NCBI GenBank assembly: GCA_900553065.1
Contig: USBZ01000001.1
Coordinates: 62,001-126,000 of the forward strand
Direction: 5' to 3'
From: an uncultured Desulfovibrio sp.
Lineage (GTDB): Bacteria > Desulfobacterota > Desulfovibrionia > Desulfovibrionales > Desulfovibrionaceae
Length of the DNA stretch: 64,000 nt
Part shown: piece by piece, positions 8,209 to 17,233 of the stretch
How the letters are laid out: each line of letters begins with the position of its first letter
Numbering within the stretch: position 1 is the stretch's first letter
Program-made: the position numbers and the translations under genes
Notes under the pieces: generated by a model
Database searches by the model: none
What the model saw: only the letters and a program-made list of their open reading frames with translations
Told to the model about the DNA's origin: nothing

Positions 8209-10944
8209 TCAATTATCTGAAGCGCCATGAAACGCTCCGGCATCCGTCACAGGCCCCTTCATCTGTAATCCGTCCCCTTCCCAGAATACGCGCATGCCGC
8301 CGAGCATGGTGGTGCTGTACAAGGGAATATTTCTCTTTGCCATTTCTTCGCGTACCTTGCGTCCGGGGAATCCGTAGTGATTGTAGGACGCTGCCGAGGC
8401 CATGACGCAGGCCGGTGACGCGGCGTCATAGAACTTCTTCTGGAAGGATGACGTGGCGCCGTGATGCGGCAGCACCAGCACTTCCGACTGCAGCGGCTGT
8501 CCGCTTTCGACAAGACGCCTCAGCGCGGGCGTCGTCATGTCCCCGCAAAGAAGTGCCAGTCCCTTGCCGTCGCGTGTCAGACGCAGCGCAAGAGAGGCTT
8601 CATTGCCGGAAACCTTTCCTTCCGACCGGAAGGAAGTCAAAATCTGCTCATCCGGCCATACGACCTCAAGACGTATGCCCTCCGCCAGCGCCAGCACATC
8701 CCCCCGTCGCAGAATCTTTTCAGGAATACCCCGCCGGCGGGCAATCTCACGCAGCGCCTTTCCGTCGGATGAATCATCTTTTGCCGAGTAGGACGACCAG
8801 TACAGGCAGTCCACATCAAAATATTCCAGAATCCAGCGAAGGCCGCGCGCATGATCCATGTCCGTATGACTGACAATCACGGCGTCGAGACGCGGCAGGC
8901 TCCGATCCGTCAGGGCAGGGGCGAGGATATTGCGACCGTAGTCAAAAAACGGGGACGAACTTCCGCCGCCGTCCACAAGCATCCTGCCTCCCGGATATTC
9001 CAGCAGTACCGACTGCCCCTGACCGACATCAAAAACCGTCATGGCAACACGGCGGGATCGAAAGGCCTGAACGTCATCGAGCCAGACTGGCACCTGTCCG
9101 GCAGGGATGAAAAGCAGGCCAAGCATCAAAAGACGGCGTGCCGCCCTTCCGACATCATAGCCGTGCAGCACAGAAGAAATCTTCATCATAAGTCCAGCCA
9201 GAACGGCTCCGTAGCCGAGAGCGCTCAGAGAGGACGGGCGGAAGCACTGCATCAGCGGAATCCAGCCCCACTGATCGGCGACGGCAAGAAGATCAATCAT
9301 GACATCCGCGGGCCACGCGGCTACGGCAAACAGCAGAGAGGAGACCGGCTGAGGCCCGAAAGCCACAAGCAGCACCAAGCCCAGTGCCGCTCCGGGCAAC
9401 GTTATGAAGGTCAGTGGAGGAAGCCAGATAAGATTCATCCAGAAGTTCAGGCTCACCGTGCCGAACACCGTTATGAGAACGGGCAGCACGGCAAGCTGCG
9501 CGGCAAGAGAAAGAATAAGCATGGTTCCCGTCCAGCGAACCGTAGCCCGAAAGGCCCGACGTGCTGGAGGAACTGTCCCCTTCTCCTTTCTGCCCGGAGG
9601 AGGAAAGCGTTTTCGGAGCGCCGATATCAGCGGCAGCGAAAGAAAAATACCCGCCACAGCAAGAACGGAAAGCTGTGCGGAAAGATCAAAGGCCACCAGA
9701 GGCCAGCCGATGAACAGCAGAAGGCAGGCGGCAAAAAGAGCATCCAGCGGAGCCACGACTCTGCGCAGACAAAGAAAGAAGGCGCCTGCCAGCATCATGA
9801 ATGCCGCCCGGATCAGCGAAAACGGCGCGCCTCCGAGAAAAAGATAGCACAGGGCAAAGGGAACACCCGCCGAAACCACCAGCACGCGACGCGGCACATA
9901 AAGAAAAAGTCTGCGGCTCATGAGAGTCAGAACGGCGGCAAACACCGCGCCTGCCATGGCCGCAAGCGCCAGATGCTGCCCCGAAAGCGCTAGAGAATGA
10001 ACAAGACCCGCCCGCGTAAACAGATCCACCGTTCTTGCGGAAAGTCCGGAACGATCTCCGAACAGAAGCGCCGTCAGCATGGCCCGGCCCTGCGAATAGG
10101 GCACGGAACTTTCGCCCTTCCAGACATCAGCCTTTCCGCCATGTCCCTCTCCAGCGCGGACATCCGTATGTTCCGAAAGAGCCTCCTTCAACGCAGTAAG
10201 CCAGGTGAAACGCAGGCGCTCAAGGCTCCACAGAACGCCTTCTCCTTCCTGCAGTTCAAGATAAAGAGGGCCCTTTCCCGTTCTGTTCAGCCGCGCATTA
10301 TGCCAGACGCCCCGATCCGCCCAGTATACGCCGAGATCGGACGTTCCGGGGTTCACGCTGCCTATGGAAGGGTACAGCCTCATGACGGCGCTGAGTGTTC
10401 CGCCCGGTATGGGCTGCCCGTAAGACTCCAGATCCGAGGCATAAAGCGTCATGCTCACACGACCGGGAAGAGGCGCATTGCTGCTTTCAAACACCCGGCC
10501 GGGATAGCCCTTTCTGCCGCCGGAAAGCTCTTCCGGTATCGCTCTGTCGAGGTTCTTTCTGATTTTGGCCGTCAGATCCGAAGAAAGATGCCGGGGAATG
10601 TCCACAGGATGCACATTCTCCAGAATCACGCGCAGCCGCTCACCGGGAAGTCCGGTCACGGATACGATGTCCCCCTGCGCCAGCACATTCCTTCGCGGCA
10701 CCGACGCCCATGACGGGCAGTCGGGAGGTTCCGGCAGCGCAAGATACGTCATGCCGAATCCCAGCATGAACGAGACTGCCAGCAGCCATAATTCTCTTAC
10801 CGTTTCCTTCCGGACAACAAGCGGAATCAGCAGAAAAAGCGCAACGCCGAACAGCGCATCCCGCGTGGCGGAGGATCCGGCCAGCACGGCAAGAAGAAGT
10901 CTCTGATGAAAAAGAAGAGACGGCAGTTCAGGCAGACTTCGCAT
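8209..10944 (-). CDS. comEC: ComEC/Rec2 family DNA-uptake channel protein
   Basis: Inner-membrane channel through which single-stranded DNA enters during natural transformation. With the start at 10944 it has 911 aa: an N-terminal membrane anchor and DUF4131-like region, a central multi-spanning Competence domain (FTRAGLVHSLALSGQHLALAA), and a C-terminal metallo-beta-lactamase-like domain (FDVGQGQSVLLEY, HTDMDHARG, LPHHGA). The frame stays open upstream to a TTG at 11190, three bases after murA, but those 82 extra residues are Ser/Arg-rich and unlike the family, so ATG 10944 is preferred; neither start has a strong ribosome-binding site. Other competence genes are not in the window. Confidence 0.85.
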   Translation of the reverse strand: MRSLPELPSLLFHQRLLLAVLAGSSATRDALFGVALFLLIPLVVRKETVRELWLLAVSFMLGFGMTYLALPEPPDCPSWASVPRRNVLAQGDIVSVTGLPGERLRVILENVHPVDIPRHLSSDLTAKIRKNLDRAIPEELSGGRKGYPGRVFESSNAPLPGRVSMTLYASDLESYGQPIPGGTLSAVMRLYPSIGSVNPGTSDLGVYWADRGVWHNARLNRTGKGPLYLELQEGEGVLWSLERLRFTWLTALKEALSEHTDVRAGEGHGGKADVWKGESSVPYSQGRAMLTALLFGDRSGLSARTVDLFTRAGLVHSLALSGQHLALAAMAGAVFAAVLTLMSRRLFLYVPRRVLVVSAGVPFALCYLFLGGAPFSLIRAAFMMLAGAFFLCLRRVVAPLDALFAACLLLFIGWPLVAFDLSAQLSVLAVAGIFLSLPLISALRKRFPPPGRKEKGTVPPARRAFRATVRWTGTMLILSLAAQLAVLPVLITVFGTVSLNFWMNLIWLPPLTFITLPGAALGLVLLVAFGPQPVSSLLFAVAAWPADVMIDLLAVADQWGWIPLMQCFRPSSLSALGYGAVLAGLMMKISSVLHGYDVGRAARRLLMLGLLFIPAGQVPVWLDDVQAFRSRRVAMTVFDVGQGQSVLLEYPGGRMLVDGGGSSSPFFDYGRNILAPALTDRSLPRLDAVIVSHTDMDHARGLRWILEYFDVDCLYWSSYSAKDDSSDGKALREIARRRGIPEKILRRGDVLALAEGIRLEVVWPDEQILTSFRSEGKVSGNEASLALRLTRDGKGLALLCGDMTTPALRRLVESGQPLQSEVLVLPHHGATSSFQKKFYDAASPACVMASAASYNHYGFPGRKVREEMAKRNIPLYSTTMLGGMRVFWEGDGLQMKGPVTDAGAFHGASDN

Positions 10945-11193
10945 GACGCTGTTAATGGATCTCCTGCCGGGCGGGGCAGATGTACTCTCTTTCCGCAGGG
11001 TAGCTTCCGCGCTTTCGGAACGGTTACCGGAGCTCCGGCTTTGAGAACTTGCCCGGGCTTTTGCCGAGGCTGTCAGCCCGCTTCGTGGGGCATGGAAAGA
11101 CACCTTACCAGATGCAGGCTGGGGCGATCGTTGTATTCCGTCAATAGCAATACGGGGCGGTCTGCTCCATAAAGCAAGGCCGCCCCGCAAGAA

Positions 11194-12456
11194 CTAGTCG
11201 GGATCCTTCACACGACGAATGGAGGCTCCCACGGCAGTGAGCTTATCGGCAAGATGCTCGTAGCCTCTGTCTACATGATAGATACGCTGAACACGCGTTT
11301 CGCCCTTTGCTGCAAGCGCCGCCAGCACCAGTGCCGCTCCGGCCCGAAGATCGGAAGCCATGACCGGCGCGCCGGTGAGCGGACGGCCGCCGCGCACCAT
11401 GGCGGACGAACCGGTCACATGAATATCCGCGCCCATGCGGACAAGTTCCTGCACATGCATGAAACGGTTTTCAAAGATGTTCTCTTCCACCAGACCGGAG
11501 CCCTGCGCACAGCACATGAGCACCATGAACTGCGCCTGCATATCCGTAGGGAAACCGGGATGCGGACGGGTGCTGATGTTCACGCCCTTCAGTCCTTCCG
11601 CACCGGTACGGGCAAGCACGCCTTCCTCCGTCTGCTCTATGATCATGCCTGCATCACGCAGCTTGTCCACCACCGCGGACATATCATCCAGAGGGCAGTT
11701 CTTCAGCAGAAGTTCTCCACCGGTCACACCGGCAGCCACAAGGAAAGTTCCAGCCTCAATGCGGTCGGGCATGACGGCATAGGTGCATCCGTGAAGGCTC
11801 TTCACGCCCTGAACGCGGATGACGGTACTGCCCTGCCCTTCAATCTTCGCGCCGCAGCGGATGAGGAAATTGGCGAGATCCACGATTTCCGGCTCCCGTG
11901 CCACGTTTTCCAGCACGGTTTCGCCATCGGCAAGGCAGGCGGCCATAAGCACGTTCTCGGTACCGCCCACGGTGGGCATATCGAAGCGGATATGCGCTCC
12001 GTGCAGACCTTCAGGGCATCGACCGTGAATATAGCCGTTCTCCAGATCAAAGACCGCCCCCATCTTCTCCAGCGCGGAGAGATGCTGATCCACAGGTCTG
12101 GCGCCGATGGCGCATCCGCCGGGCAGAGACACCTTGGCTTCGCCGAGACGGGCCAGCAGAGGCCCCAGACAGAGCACGGAAGCACGCATGGTCTTCACAA
12201 GGTCATACGGGGCCTCCATGCCGAGAGCACCGTTTTTCACCGTAACGACGCCGTTTTCCAGAGACGCTTCGCGTCCGAGGATGTTCAGCAGCTTGATGGT
12301 CGTATGAATATCCCGAAGATCGGGTACATTGGTGTAGGTTACGTCGTCATCCACGGCAATGGATGCCATGAGAATGGGGAGCGCGGCATTCTTGGAACCG
12401 CTGATTTCTATGGTGCCTTTAAGTGGAATTCCGCCCTCTATGAGAAAACTGTCCAA
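11194..12456 (-). CDS. murA: UDP-N-acetylglucosamine 1-carboxyvinyltransferase MurA
   Basis: Catalyses the first committed step of peptidoglycan synthesis, adding enolpyruvate from PEP to UDP-GlcNAc in the cytosol. It is 420 aa, the usual length. Lys 22 (GSKNAALP) and the active-site Cys 115 in [15 protein letters not shown] are present; Cys at this position is the fosfomycin target. The comEC frame follows on the same strand within about 250 bases, so the two may be co-transcribed. Confidence 0.96.
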   Translation of the reverse strand: MDSFLIEGGIPLKGTIEISGSKNAALPILMASIAVDDDVTYTNVPDLRDIHTTIKLLNILGREASLENGVVTVKNGALGMEAPYDLVKTMRASVLCLGPLLARLGEAKVSLPGGCAIGARPVDQHLSALEKMGAVFDLENGYIHGRCPEGLHGAHIRFDMPTVGGTENVLMAACLADGETVLENVAREPEIVDLANFLIRCGAKIEGQGSTVIRVQGVKSLHGCTYAVMPDRIEAGTFLVAAGVTGGELLLKNCPLDDMSAVVDKLRDAGMIIEQTEEGVLARTGAEGLKGVNISTRPHPGFPTDMQAQFMVLMCCAQGSGLVEENIFENRFMHVQELVRMGADIHVTGSSAMVRGGRPLTGAPVMASDLRAGAALVLAALAAKGETRVQRIYHVDRGYEHLADKLTAVGASIRRVKDPD

Positions 12457-12525
12457 AATCTTCCTCCAGGATAATAAAAAATGCTTGACTATTTCTCAGC
12501 AATCGAATAATTACTCTTCCTGCAC

Positions 12526-12602
12526 GGCGAATATAGCTCAGTTGGCAGAGCACCTGGTTGTGGCCCAGGGGGTCGCAGGTTCAAACCCTGTTATTCGCCC
12601 CA
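12526..12602 (+). tRNA. tRNA-His (anticodon GTG)
   Basis: A full cloverleaf folds here. The acceptor stem is 8 bp because the extra 5' G (G-1, base 12526) pairs with C73, as is specific to tRNA-His. The anticodon loop TTGTGGC sits in a CCTGG/CCAGG stem, the T loop is GGTTCAAACC, and CCA is encoded at 12600-12602. A terminator follows at once. Confidence 0.97.
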
Positions 12603-12608
12603 TATTTC

Positions 12609-12635
12609 GCCCCGATTTCCATCGGGGCTTTTTTT
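12609..12635 (+). terminator. Rho-independent terminator after tRNA-His
   Basis: An 8-bp stem (GCCCCGAT with ATCGGGGC) with a TTCC loop is followed by seven T, six bases after the tRNA CCA end. Confidence 0.9.
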
Positions 12636-12800
12636 GTATCCACATTCCGGTTTCTGTTCATACCGATTCTCCATACCCGCCACAAAGCGCGCACGCCTAT
12701 CCCCGAGCCGCCTCATCATAAAAGACGCCCGGCCTGACTGCGCCGCCGCACAGATGAACGGTCCTTCTTTTCCGAAGCGGAACAGAAGGACCGCAGTTTT

Positions 12801-13592
12801 CTACAGATCCAGAGCCAGTCCTACGGGACAATGATCGGAGCCGTACACGTCGTCTTCTATCCAGGCGTCACGAATGCTGCCCTTCAGCTCTTCCGATACG
12901 AAAAAGTAATCCAGTCTCCAGCCGATGTTGCGTTCTCTGGCCCGGGTCTTGTACGACCACCAGCTGTACGCTCCTTCCACATCGCCGTGCACATGACGGA
13001 AGGTATCCACATATCCGGCCTGAACGAACGCATCCATCCAGGCGCGTTCCTCCGGCAGAAAACCGGTATTGTACACGTTTTCCTTCGGGCGGGCCAGATC
13101 GATTTCCCTGTGGGAAATATTGAAGTCTCCGCACACCACGATGGGCTTATCCTGTCTCAGCTGCTCGGCGTAATCGAGGAATGCATTGAAAAAGCCCATC
13201 TTGTACGGAACGCGACGGAAAACGCCTTTCGATACTTCTTCTCCGCCGTTGGGGAAGTAGATATTGAAATAGTGCAGTTCGGGAAATTCCAGATGCAGCA
13301 CCCGTCCCTCACCGTGATAGTCGGGATCCGGCAGCTCATGCTCCACAAGAAGAGGCTCCCGGCGGCTGAACACCGCCACTCCGGAATACCCCTTTTTCAC
13401 CGTAGAGGCAGACCACCAGGAATGCCAGCCTTCCGGCTGACGCTGCTCTTCGGAGAGCTGATCCGGAGAGGCCTTGGTTTCCTGAAGTCCCACGACATCA
13501 GCCTGCACACCGGAAAACCATTCCCAGTCCGCCTTTTTGCTGATGGCGCGAAAGCCGTTGACGTTCCACGAGACAAATCGCATGAGTGACAT
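12801..13592 (-). CDS. xth: Exodeoxyribonuclease III
   Basis: AP endonuclease and 3'-5' exonuclease of base-excision repair (EEP superfamily). The 263-aa protein has the catalytic motifs in order: WNVNGFRA, LQETKA, CGDFNISH, and GSDHCPVGL at the end. The start at 13592 (MSLMRFVSWN) is chosen because GAAGAAGG lies nine bases before it; an ATG nine bases further in would give the classical MRFVSWN start but with too long a spacing. It has its own promoter just upstream. Confidence 0.93.
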   Translation of the reverse strand: MSLMRFVSWNVNGFRAISKKADWEWFSGVQADVVGLQETKASPDQLSEEQRQPEGWHSWWSASTVKKGYSGVAVFSRREPLLVEHELPDPDYHGEGRVLHLEFPELHYFNIYFPNGGEEVSKGVFRRVPYKMGFFNAFLDYAEQLRQDKPIVVCGDFNISHREIDLARPKENVYNTGFLPEERAWMDAFVQAGYVDTFRHVHGDVEGAYSWWSYKTRARERNIGWRLDYFFVSEELKGSIRDAWIEDDVYGSDHCPVGLALDL

Positions 13593-13617
13593 ACATTCCA
13601 TCCTTCTTCCGGGGGAG

Positions 13618-13646
13618 AATCTACGCGACAACGAGGGCAAGCTCAA
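13618..13646 (-). promoter_or_regulatory. Sigma-70 type promoter of xth
   Basis: On the minus strand TTGAGC (13646-13641) and TAGATT (13623-13618) are 17 bases apart, giving a predicted 5' leader of about 20 bases before the xth start at 13592. The 362-base gap 13593-13954 otherwise holds only the terminator of the HU gene and no gene I can support. Confidence 0.6.
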
Positions 13647-13890
13647 GAAAAACCTGTGCGGATGACGAGGCGCGCGATCTTCCGGAGAAAACGCCGGAAC
13701 GGTCGCACGGAAGGTCCGGCGAGGCTCCGCCTCATAACAGACGGCTGCCGAGGCTTTTCCCGCGCTCCGGCCAAGATCCGCCCATGCGTCGATGCCTCTT
13801 CCCGTGCCAGCGCTTCTTCCTTCACAGAAAGGCTGTCCGCCGGACGAAAAATACCGGAGGCGTTTCCAGCGGAACACCATGAAAAAAGAC

Positions 13891-13925
13891 AGAAAAAAGA
13901 AGGCAGGCTCTTTGAGCCTGCCTTC
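13891..13925 (-). terminator. Rho-independent terminator after the HU-family gene
   Basis: A 12-bp perfect stem (GAAGGCAGGCTC with GAGCCTGCCTTC) has a 3-base loop and, read on the minus strand, is followed by TTCTTTTTTC. It lies 30 bases after the HU stop codon. Confidence 0.9.
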
Positions 13926-13954
13926 CCGTATCCGACACATGAATCGGGAGATGT

Positions 13955-14230
13955 CTAGTCGTTGAGGAATTCCTTAAGTTCCTTACCGGCACGGAAGAAA
14001 GGAAGACGCTTGGGGCTGACTTCCACCCGATCGCCCGTGCGGGGATTGCGCCCTGCATAGGAACCGTACTCTTTAACCTTGAAACTGCCGAAACCGCGGA
14101 TCTCCACACGATCACCGGCAAGGAGAGCTTCTTTCATGCAATCCACGAACGTGTTGACCACAAGGGTAGCCTCGTCCAGCGACACATTGGACTGCTCGGC
14201 AAGATTCTTGATCAGTTCACTCTTGTTCAT
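13955..14230 (-). CDS. HU/IHF-family DNA-binding protein
   Basis: Small (91 aa) basic nucleoid protein that bends DNA as a dimer. The whole HU fold is present: the N-terminal helices (MNKSELIKNLAEQSNVSLDE), the signature GFGSFKVKEYGSYAGRNPRTGD, and the C-terminal ELKEFLND. The arm GRNPRTGDRVEVSPK is closer to IHF-beta-like proteins than to classical HU, but I cannot assign HU or IHF with certainty. GGAG lies seven bases before the ATG. Confidence 0.92.
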   Translation of the reverse strand: MNKSELIKNLAEQSNVSLDEATLVVNTFVDCMKEALLAGDRVEIRGFGSFKVKEYGSYAGRNPRTGDRVEVSPKRLPFFRAGKELKEFLND

Positions 14231-14378
14231 GACATCTCCGTCATACGGTATTGACCTGCCGTGTCCTGCCCGACAGGGAGAAGGATTATGGGCGAGGAAG
14301 ATCCCCCTTGAAAGCTCACATCACATAAGATAAGACAGCTATAACCCTAAATCCGTTGCCTTGCAAGGAAAAACGGCT

Positions 14379-15492
14379 CTATCCACGATGCTGTTCATGC
14401 TGCCAGAGCAGATAATCCCGCAGGAAGTCGTCAATACGTCCGTCGAGCACGGCCTCCACGTCGCCGCACTCCGAACCTGTGCGATGGTCCTTGACCAGTC
14501 GATAGGGCTGAAGCGTATAGGTACGGATCTGACTGCCGAAGGCAATGGCATCCTTTCCTGCATAGTCGGCCTGACGGGCAGCGTCACGCTTGCTCTGCTC
14601 ATAAGCGTACAGACGGGCCTTAAGCACGCGCATGGCGCTTTCACGGTTGCTCTGCTGCGAGCGTTCGTTCTGACACTGAGCAACGATACCTGTGGGAATA
14701 TGCGTAATGCGCACAGCCGATTCGGTCTTGTTGACGTGCTGACCGCCCGCACCGGACGCACGATATACATCCACGCGCAGATCGGCTTCCTTGATCTCAA
14801 TGTTCGCAATTTCTCCCGCATCGGGAATGAGATCCACCGAGGCGAAGGAGGTATGCCTGCGCCCTGAAGCGTCATAGGGAGAAATTCTGATGAGGCGATG
14901 AATCCCCTTCTCACCCTTGAGAATGCCGTAGGCATTTTCGCCCTGCATCCGGATGGTGACGGCCTTGATGCCCGCTTCTTCACCGGGAAGCAGGTCCACG
15001 ATCTCGGCTTTAAGATGATGGGATTCCGCCCAGCGCAGATACATGCGTTCCAGCATTTCCGCCCAGTCCTGCGCTTCGGTGCCGCCTGCGCCGGGATGGA
15101 TGTCCAGCAGGGCGTCCATGTGATCCGCCTCTCCGCTGAGAAGTACGGTCATTTCCGTCTCTTTGAGCAGCTTTTCCAGAATGTCGGTCTGCTCATTGAG
15201 CGTTTCCAGGGCTTCTTCTTCGCCGTCGGAAACAAAGCCGAGCCATTCCTCCATTTCTTCGTAGCTCTGACGAAGCTCGCGAAAACGGGCGACCTCGGCC
15301 TCAAGACGACTTTTCTCCCTGAGCACGGGGGTCAGCTTTTCCTGATCGGACCACGCATCGGGGCTGGAAATGATCTTTTCTATTTCTTCAAGACGCGCCT
15401 CCCGCGAGGGCAGGTCAAAGACGCCCCCAGAGGGAATTGAATTGTTCGGCAAGGCTGTTGCAGCGGGAACGAAGTTCGGCCAACTGAAGCAT
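14379..15492 (-). CDS. prfB: Peptide chain release factor 2, with programmed +1 frameshift
   Basis: Reads UGA and UAA stop codons and releases the nascent peptide. The gene is in two frames. Frame one runs from ATG 15492 through 25 codons (MLQLAELRSRCNSLAEQFNS...LWGRL) to an in-frame TGA at 15417-15415. Slipping one base forward continues from 15416 with DLPSREARLEEI to 14379, giving 370 aa, the normal RF2 size. The peptidyl-hydrolysis motif GAGGQHVNKTES is present. The stop-recognition tripeptide region reads SPYDASGRRHTSF, with Tyr where E. coli RF2 has Phe (SPF). A caller using only the second frame would truncate the start. The gene sits 64 bases after lnt on the same strand. Confidence 0.95.
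15414..15429 (-). promoter_or_regulatory. prfB: prfB autoregulatory +1 frameshift site
   Basis: On the minus strand the sequence TGGGGGCGTCTTTGAC matches the classical RF2 frameshift element: a G-rich Shine-Dalgarno-like run (15428-15424), three bases, then CTT TGA C. Low RF2 levels stall the ribosome at TGA and favour the slip from CTT to TTT. Spacing is identical to that in E. coli. Confidence 0.95.
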
Positions 15493-15556
15493 GGTGTTCT
15501 ATCCTTTCGTTATGGTATTTCCGCAAAGATGCGGATGATGAAAAATACGTGTCCGT

Positions 15557-17233
15557 TCAGCGCTTCCTGCGGATGAACAAGGGCAGGCACAGCAGAAGAA
15601 AAAGCGCCAGCCCTGCGGCAGGCAGCCACGGATGGAGATAAAAGTAAAGCGTATGTCCCTGCAAGGCAAGCGTTGTCGCCGAAAGGCTTCCGGGCAGGAA
15701 GAGCGCATAGCCGTCCTTTTCCGATCCCAGAGGATGGATGCCACCCAGAGGATCAAGCACCGCCGTGATGCCGCTGTTGGTGGCACGCGCCACAAAACGG
15801 CCCTGCTCCACCGCTCTCATGAGAGAAAGCTGAAGATGCTGCACGGGGGCAGAGGTATAATCGTACCACGCGTCGTTGCTGATGTTCAGAAGCAGCTCCG
15901 CTCCATCGGCCACACGCTGACGGGCCAGTTCCGGGAAAATGGCCTCATAGCAGATGAGCATGCCGAGATTCACCTCTCTGCCGCTGCCGGTGCGCAGAGA
16001 AAACAGCTGCTCCTGTGTGCCGGGCTCAAAGCCCCCGAGTCCCTGAAGAAGGCTCTCAAAAATCTTCCAGTTCAGAACCGGCGGCAGATACTCGCCGAAA
16101 GGAACAAGGTGTTCCTTATCATAGAAGGACTCCTTTCCGTCCGGTTCAAGCAGGAAGGCACGGTTGTACAGCAGCATTCTTCCCCCCGGCAGACGCTCCG
16201 TCCCGGGAGCGCCGAACAGCAGAGGAATACCGAGATCCTTGACAAAGGAGCGCAGCTCTCCTGCAAGGGCGCCTTCCGGATAGGCAAAGGGCATGGCAGT
16301 TTCCGGCCAGATCAGAAGATCCGGCAGAGCGGGCGCAAGCACGGCGTCGCCGTAAGCTTCAGAACGACCTGAAAACGCGGCCACATCCGAAGCGGACGGC
16401 GCTGACGAAGCGGCGCCGGAAAGCGCACCTACGTCGGAACGCACACCGTCGAGCGTGAGACGCATATAGCGCTCCAGCGTCTGACGCTGATACTCCGGCG
16501 ACCATTTCACATCCTGCCGGACGCTTCCCTGCACCAGAAGAAGGGACACAGGTTCTCCCTCGGCTGCCATGTCCTTCGGCAGCGCCGAAAGACGCCACAG
16601 GCCGAAGCCCGTTGTTACCGCCAGAATGAAGACAGCTCCGGCAAGAAGCGCCGCCCCGCTTCCCGAAAAATTCCGGCTCTTCCGCAGAGCCAGAACCCCT
16701 TCGCAGGCAAGGCAGGCCGAAAAGGCCAGAATTCCGGAAAAGACATATTCGCCGAACACGCTCAAAGGCTGAATGAACACGGGCCACGCCGCAAGTCCTG
16801 AAGAAAGCGTCAGCCAGGGAAAGCCCGTACCGAACCATCCCCGCACCCACTCCAGAAGAAACCACAGAACGCCGGCCGCCGCACAGCGGCGCCATGCGGA
16901 AAGCGTGCTCAGCCGGGCAACGCCCCAGGAGAACAGTCCGCCCCAGAGCGCCACATACATGCCGAGCAGAATGGAGCAGGGAACGGCCAGAGCCCAGGGA
17001 AAATATCCGTATTTATGCGCGGCTACGGCAATCCAGTACAGCGCGGCCGCCGCTCCGGGAATGCCGGCGCACCACCCCGTTCTGAACGGAGCTCTGCCCT
17101 GCGAAGCAAGATAGAGCGCCGCAGGATAACCGAGCATGACCAGAGGCAGATGCATGAAGGGATTGGGAGTTCCCAGAAAAAGCGCCAGCGAGGCCGCGGC
17201 ACAGAGAACGCAGCTGCGCAGAGAAAACGTCAT
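15557..17233 (-). CDS. lnt: Apolipoprotein N-acyltransferase
   Basis: Inner-membrane enzyme that adds the third acyl chain to the N-terminal Cys of lipoproteins, needed for their Lol-dependent export to the outer membrane. The 558-aa protein has about six N-terminal membrane segments, then a nitrilase-like periplasmic domain with the catalytic triad Glu (WPETAMPFA), Lys (YDKEHLVPFGEYLP) and Cys (GMLICYEAIFPE), then a C-terminal anchor ending RRKR. Its ATG overlaps the yifB stop codon by four bases (ATGA), showing translational coupling. Confidence 0.95.
   Translation of the reverse strand: MTFSLRSCVLCAAASLALFLGTPNPFMHLPLVMLGYPAALYLASQGRAPFRTGWCAGIPGAAAALYWIAVAAHKYGYFPWALAVPCSILLGMYVALWGGLFSWGVARLSTLSAWRRCAAAGVLWFLLEWVRGWFGTGFPWLTLSSGLAAWPVFIQPLSVFGEYVFSGILAFSACLACEGVLALRKSRNFSGSGAALLAGAVFILAVTTGFGLWRLSALPKDMAAEGEPVSLLLVQGSVRQDVKWSPEYQRQTLERYMRLTLDGVRSDVGALSGAASSAPSASDVAAFSGRSEAYGDAVLAPALPDLLIWPETAMPFAYPEGALAGELRSFVKDLGIPLLFGAPGTERLPGGRMLLYNRAFLLEPDGKESFYDKEHLVPFGEYLPPVLNWKIFESLLQGLGGFEPGTQEQLFSLRTGSGREVNLGMLICYEAIFPELARQRVADGAELLLNISNDAWYDYTSAPVQHLQLSLMRAVEQGRFVARATNSGITAVLDPLGGIHPLGSEKDGYALFLPGSLSATTLALQGHTLYFYLHPWLPAAGLALFLLLCLPLFIRRKR

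Noticed and set aside
8209..8876. Several long reading frames antisense to comEC, murA and lptD (for example 18837-21059 plus strand)
   Set aside because: They mirror the codon structure of real genes on the other strand, lack ribosome-binding sites and have no recognisable domain.
10945..11190. 82-residue N-terminal extension of comEC from a TTG three bases after murA
   Set aside because: Sequence is Ser/Arg-rich, unlike ComEC proteins, with no ribosome-binding site; kept as possible leader only.
12759..12793. Hairpin CGGTCCTTCT/AGAAGGACCG after xth as a terminator
   Set aside because: The stem is good but neither strand has a T-run after it, so it was not listed as a feature.
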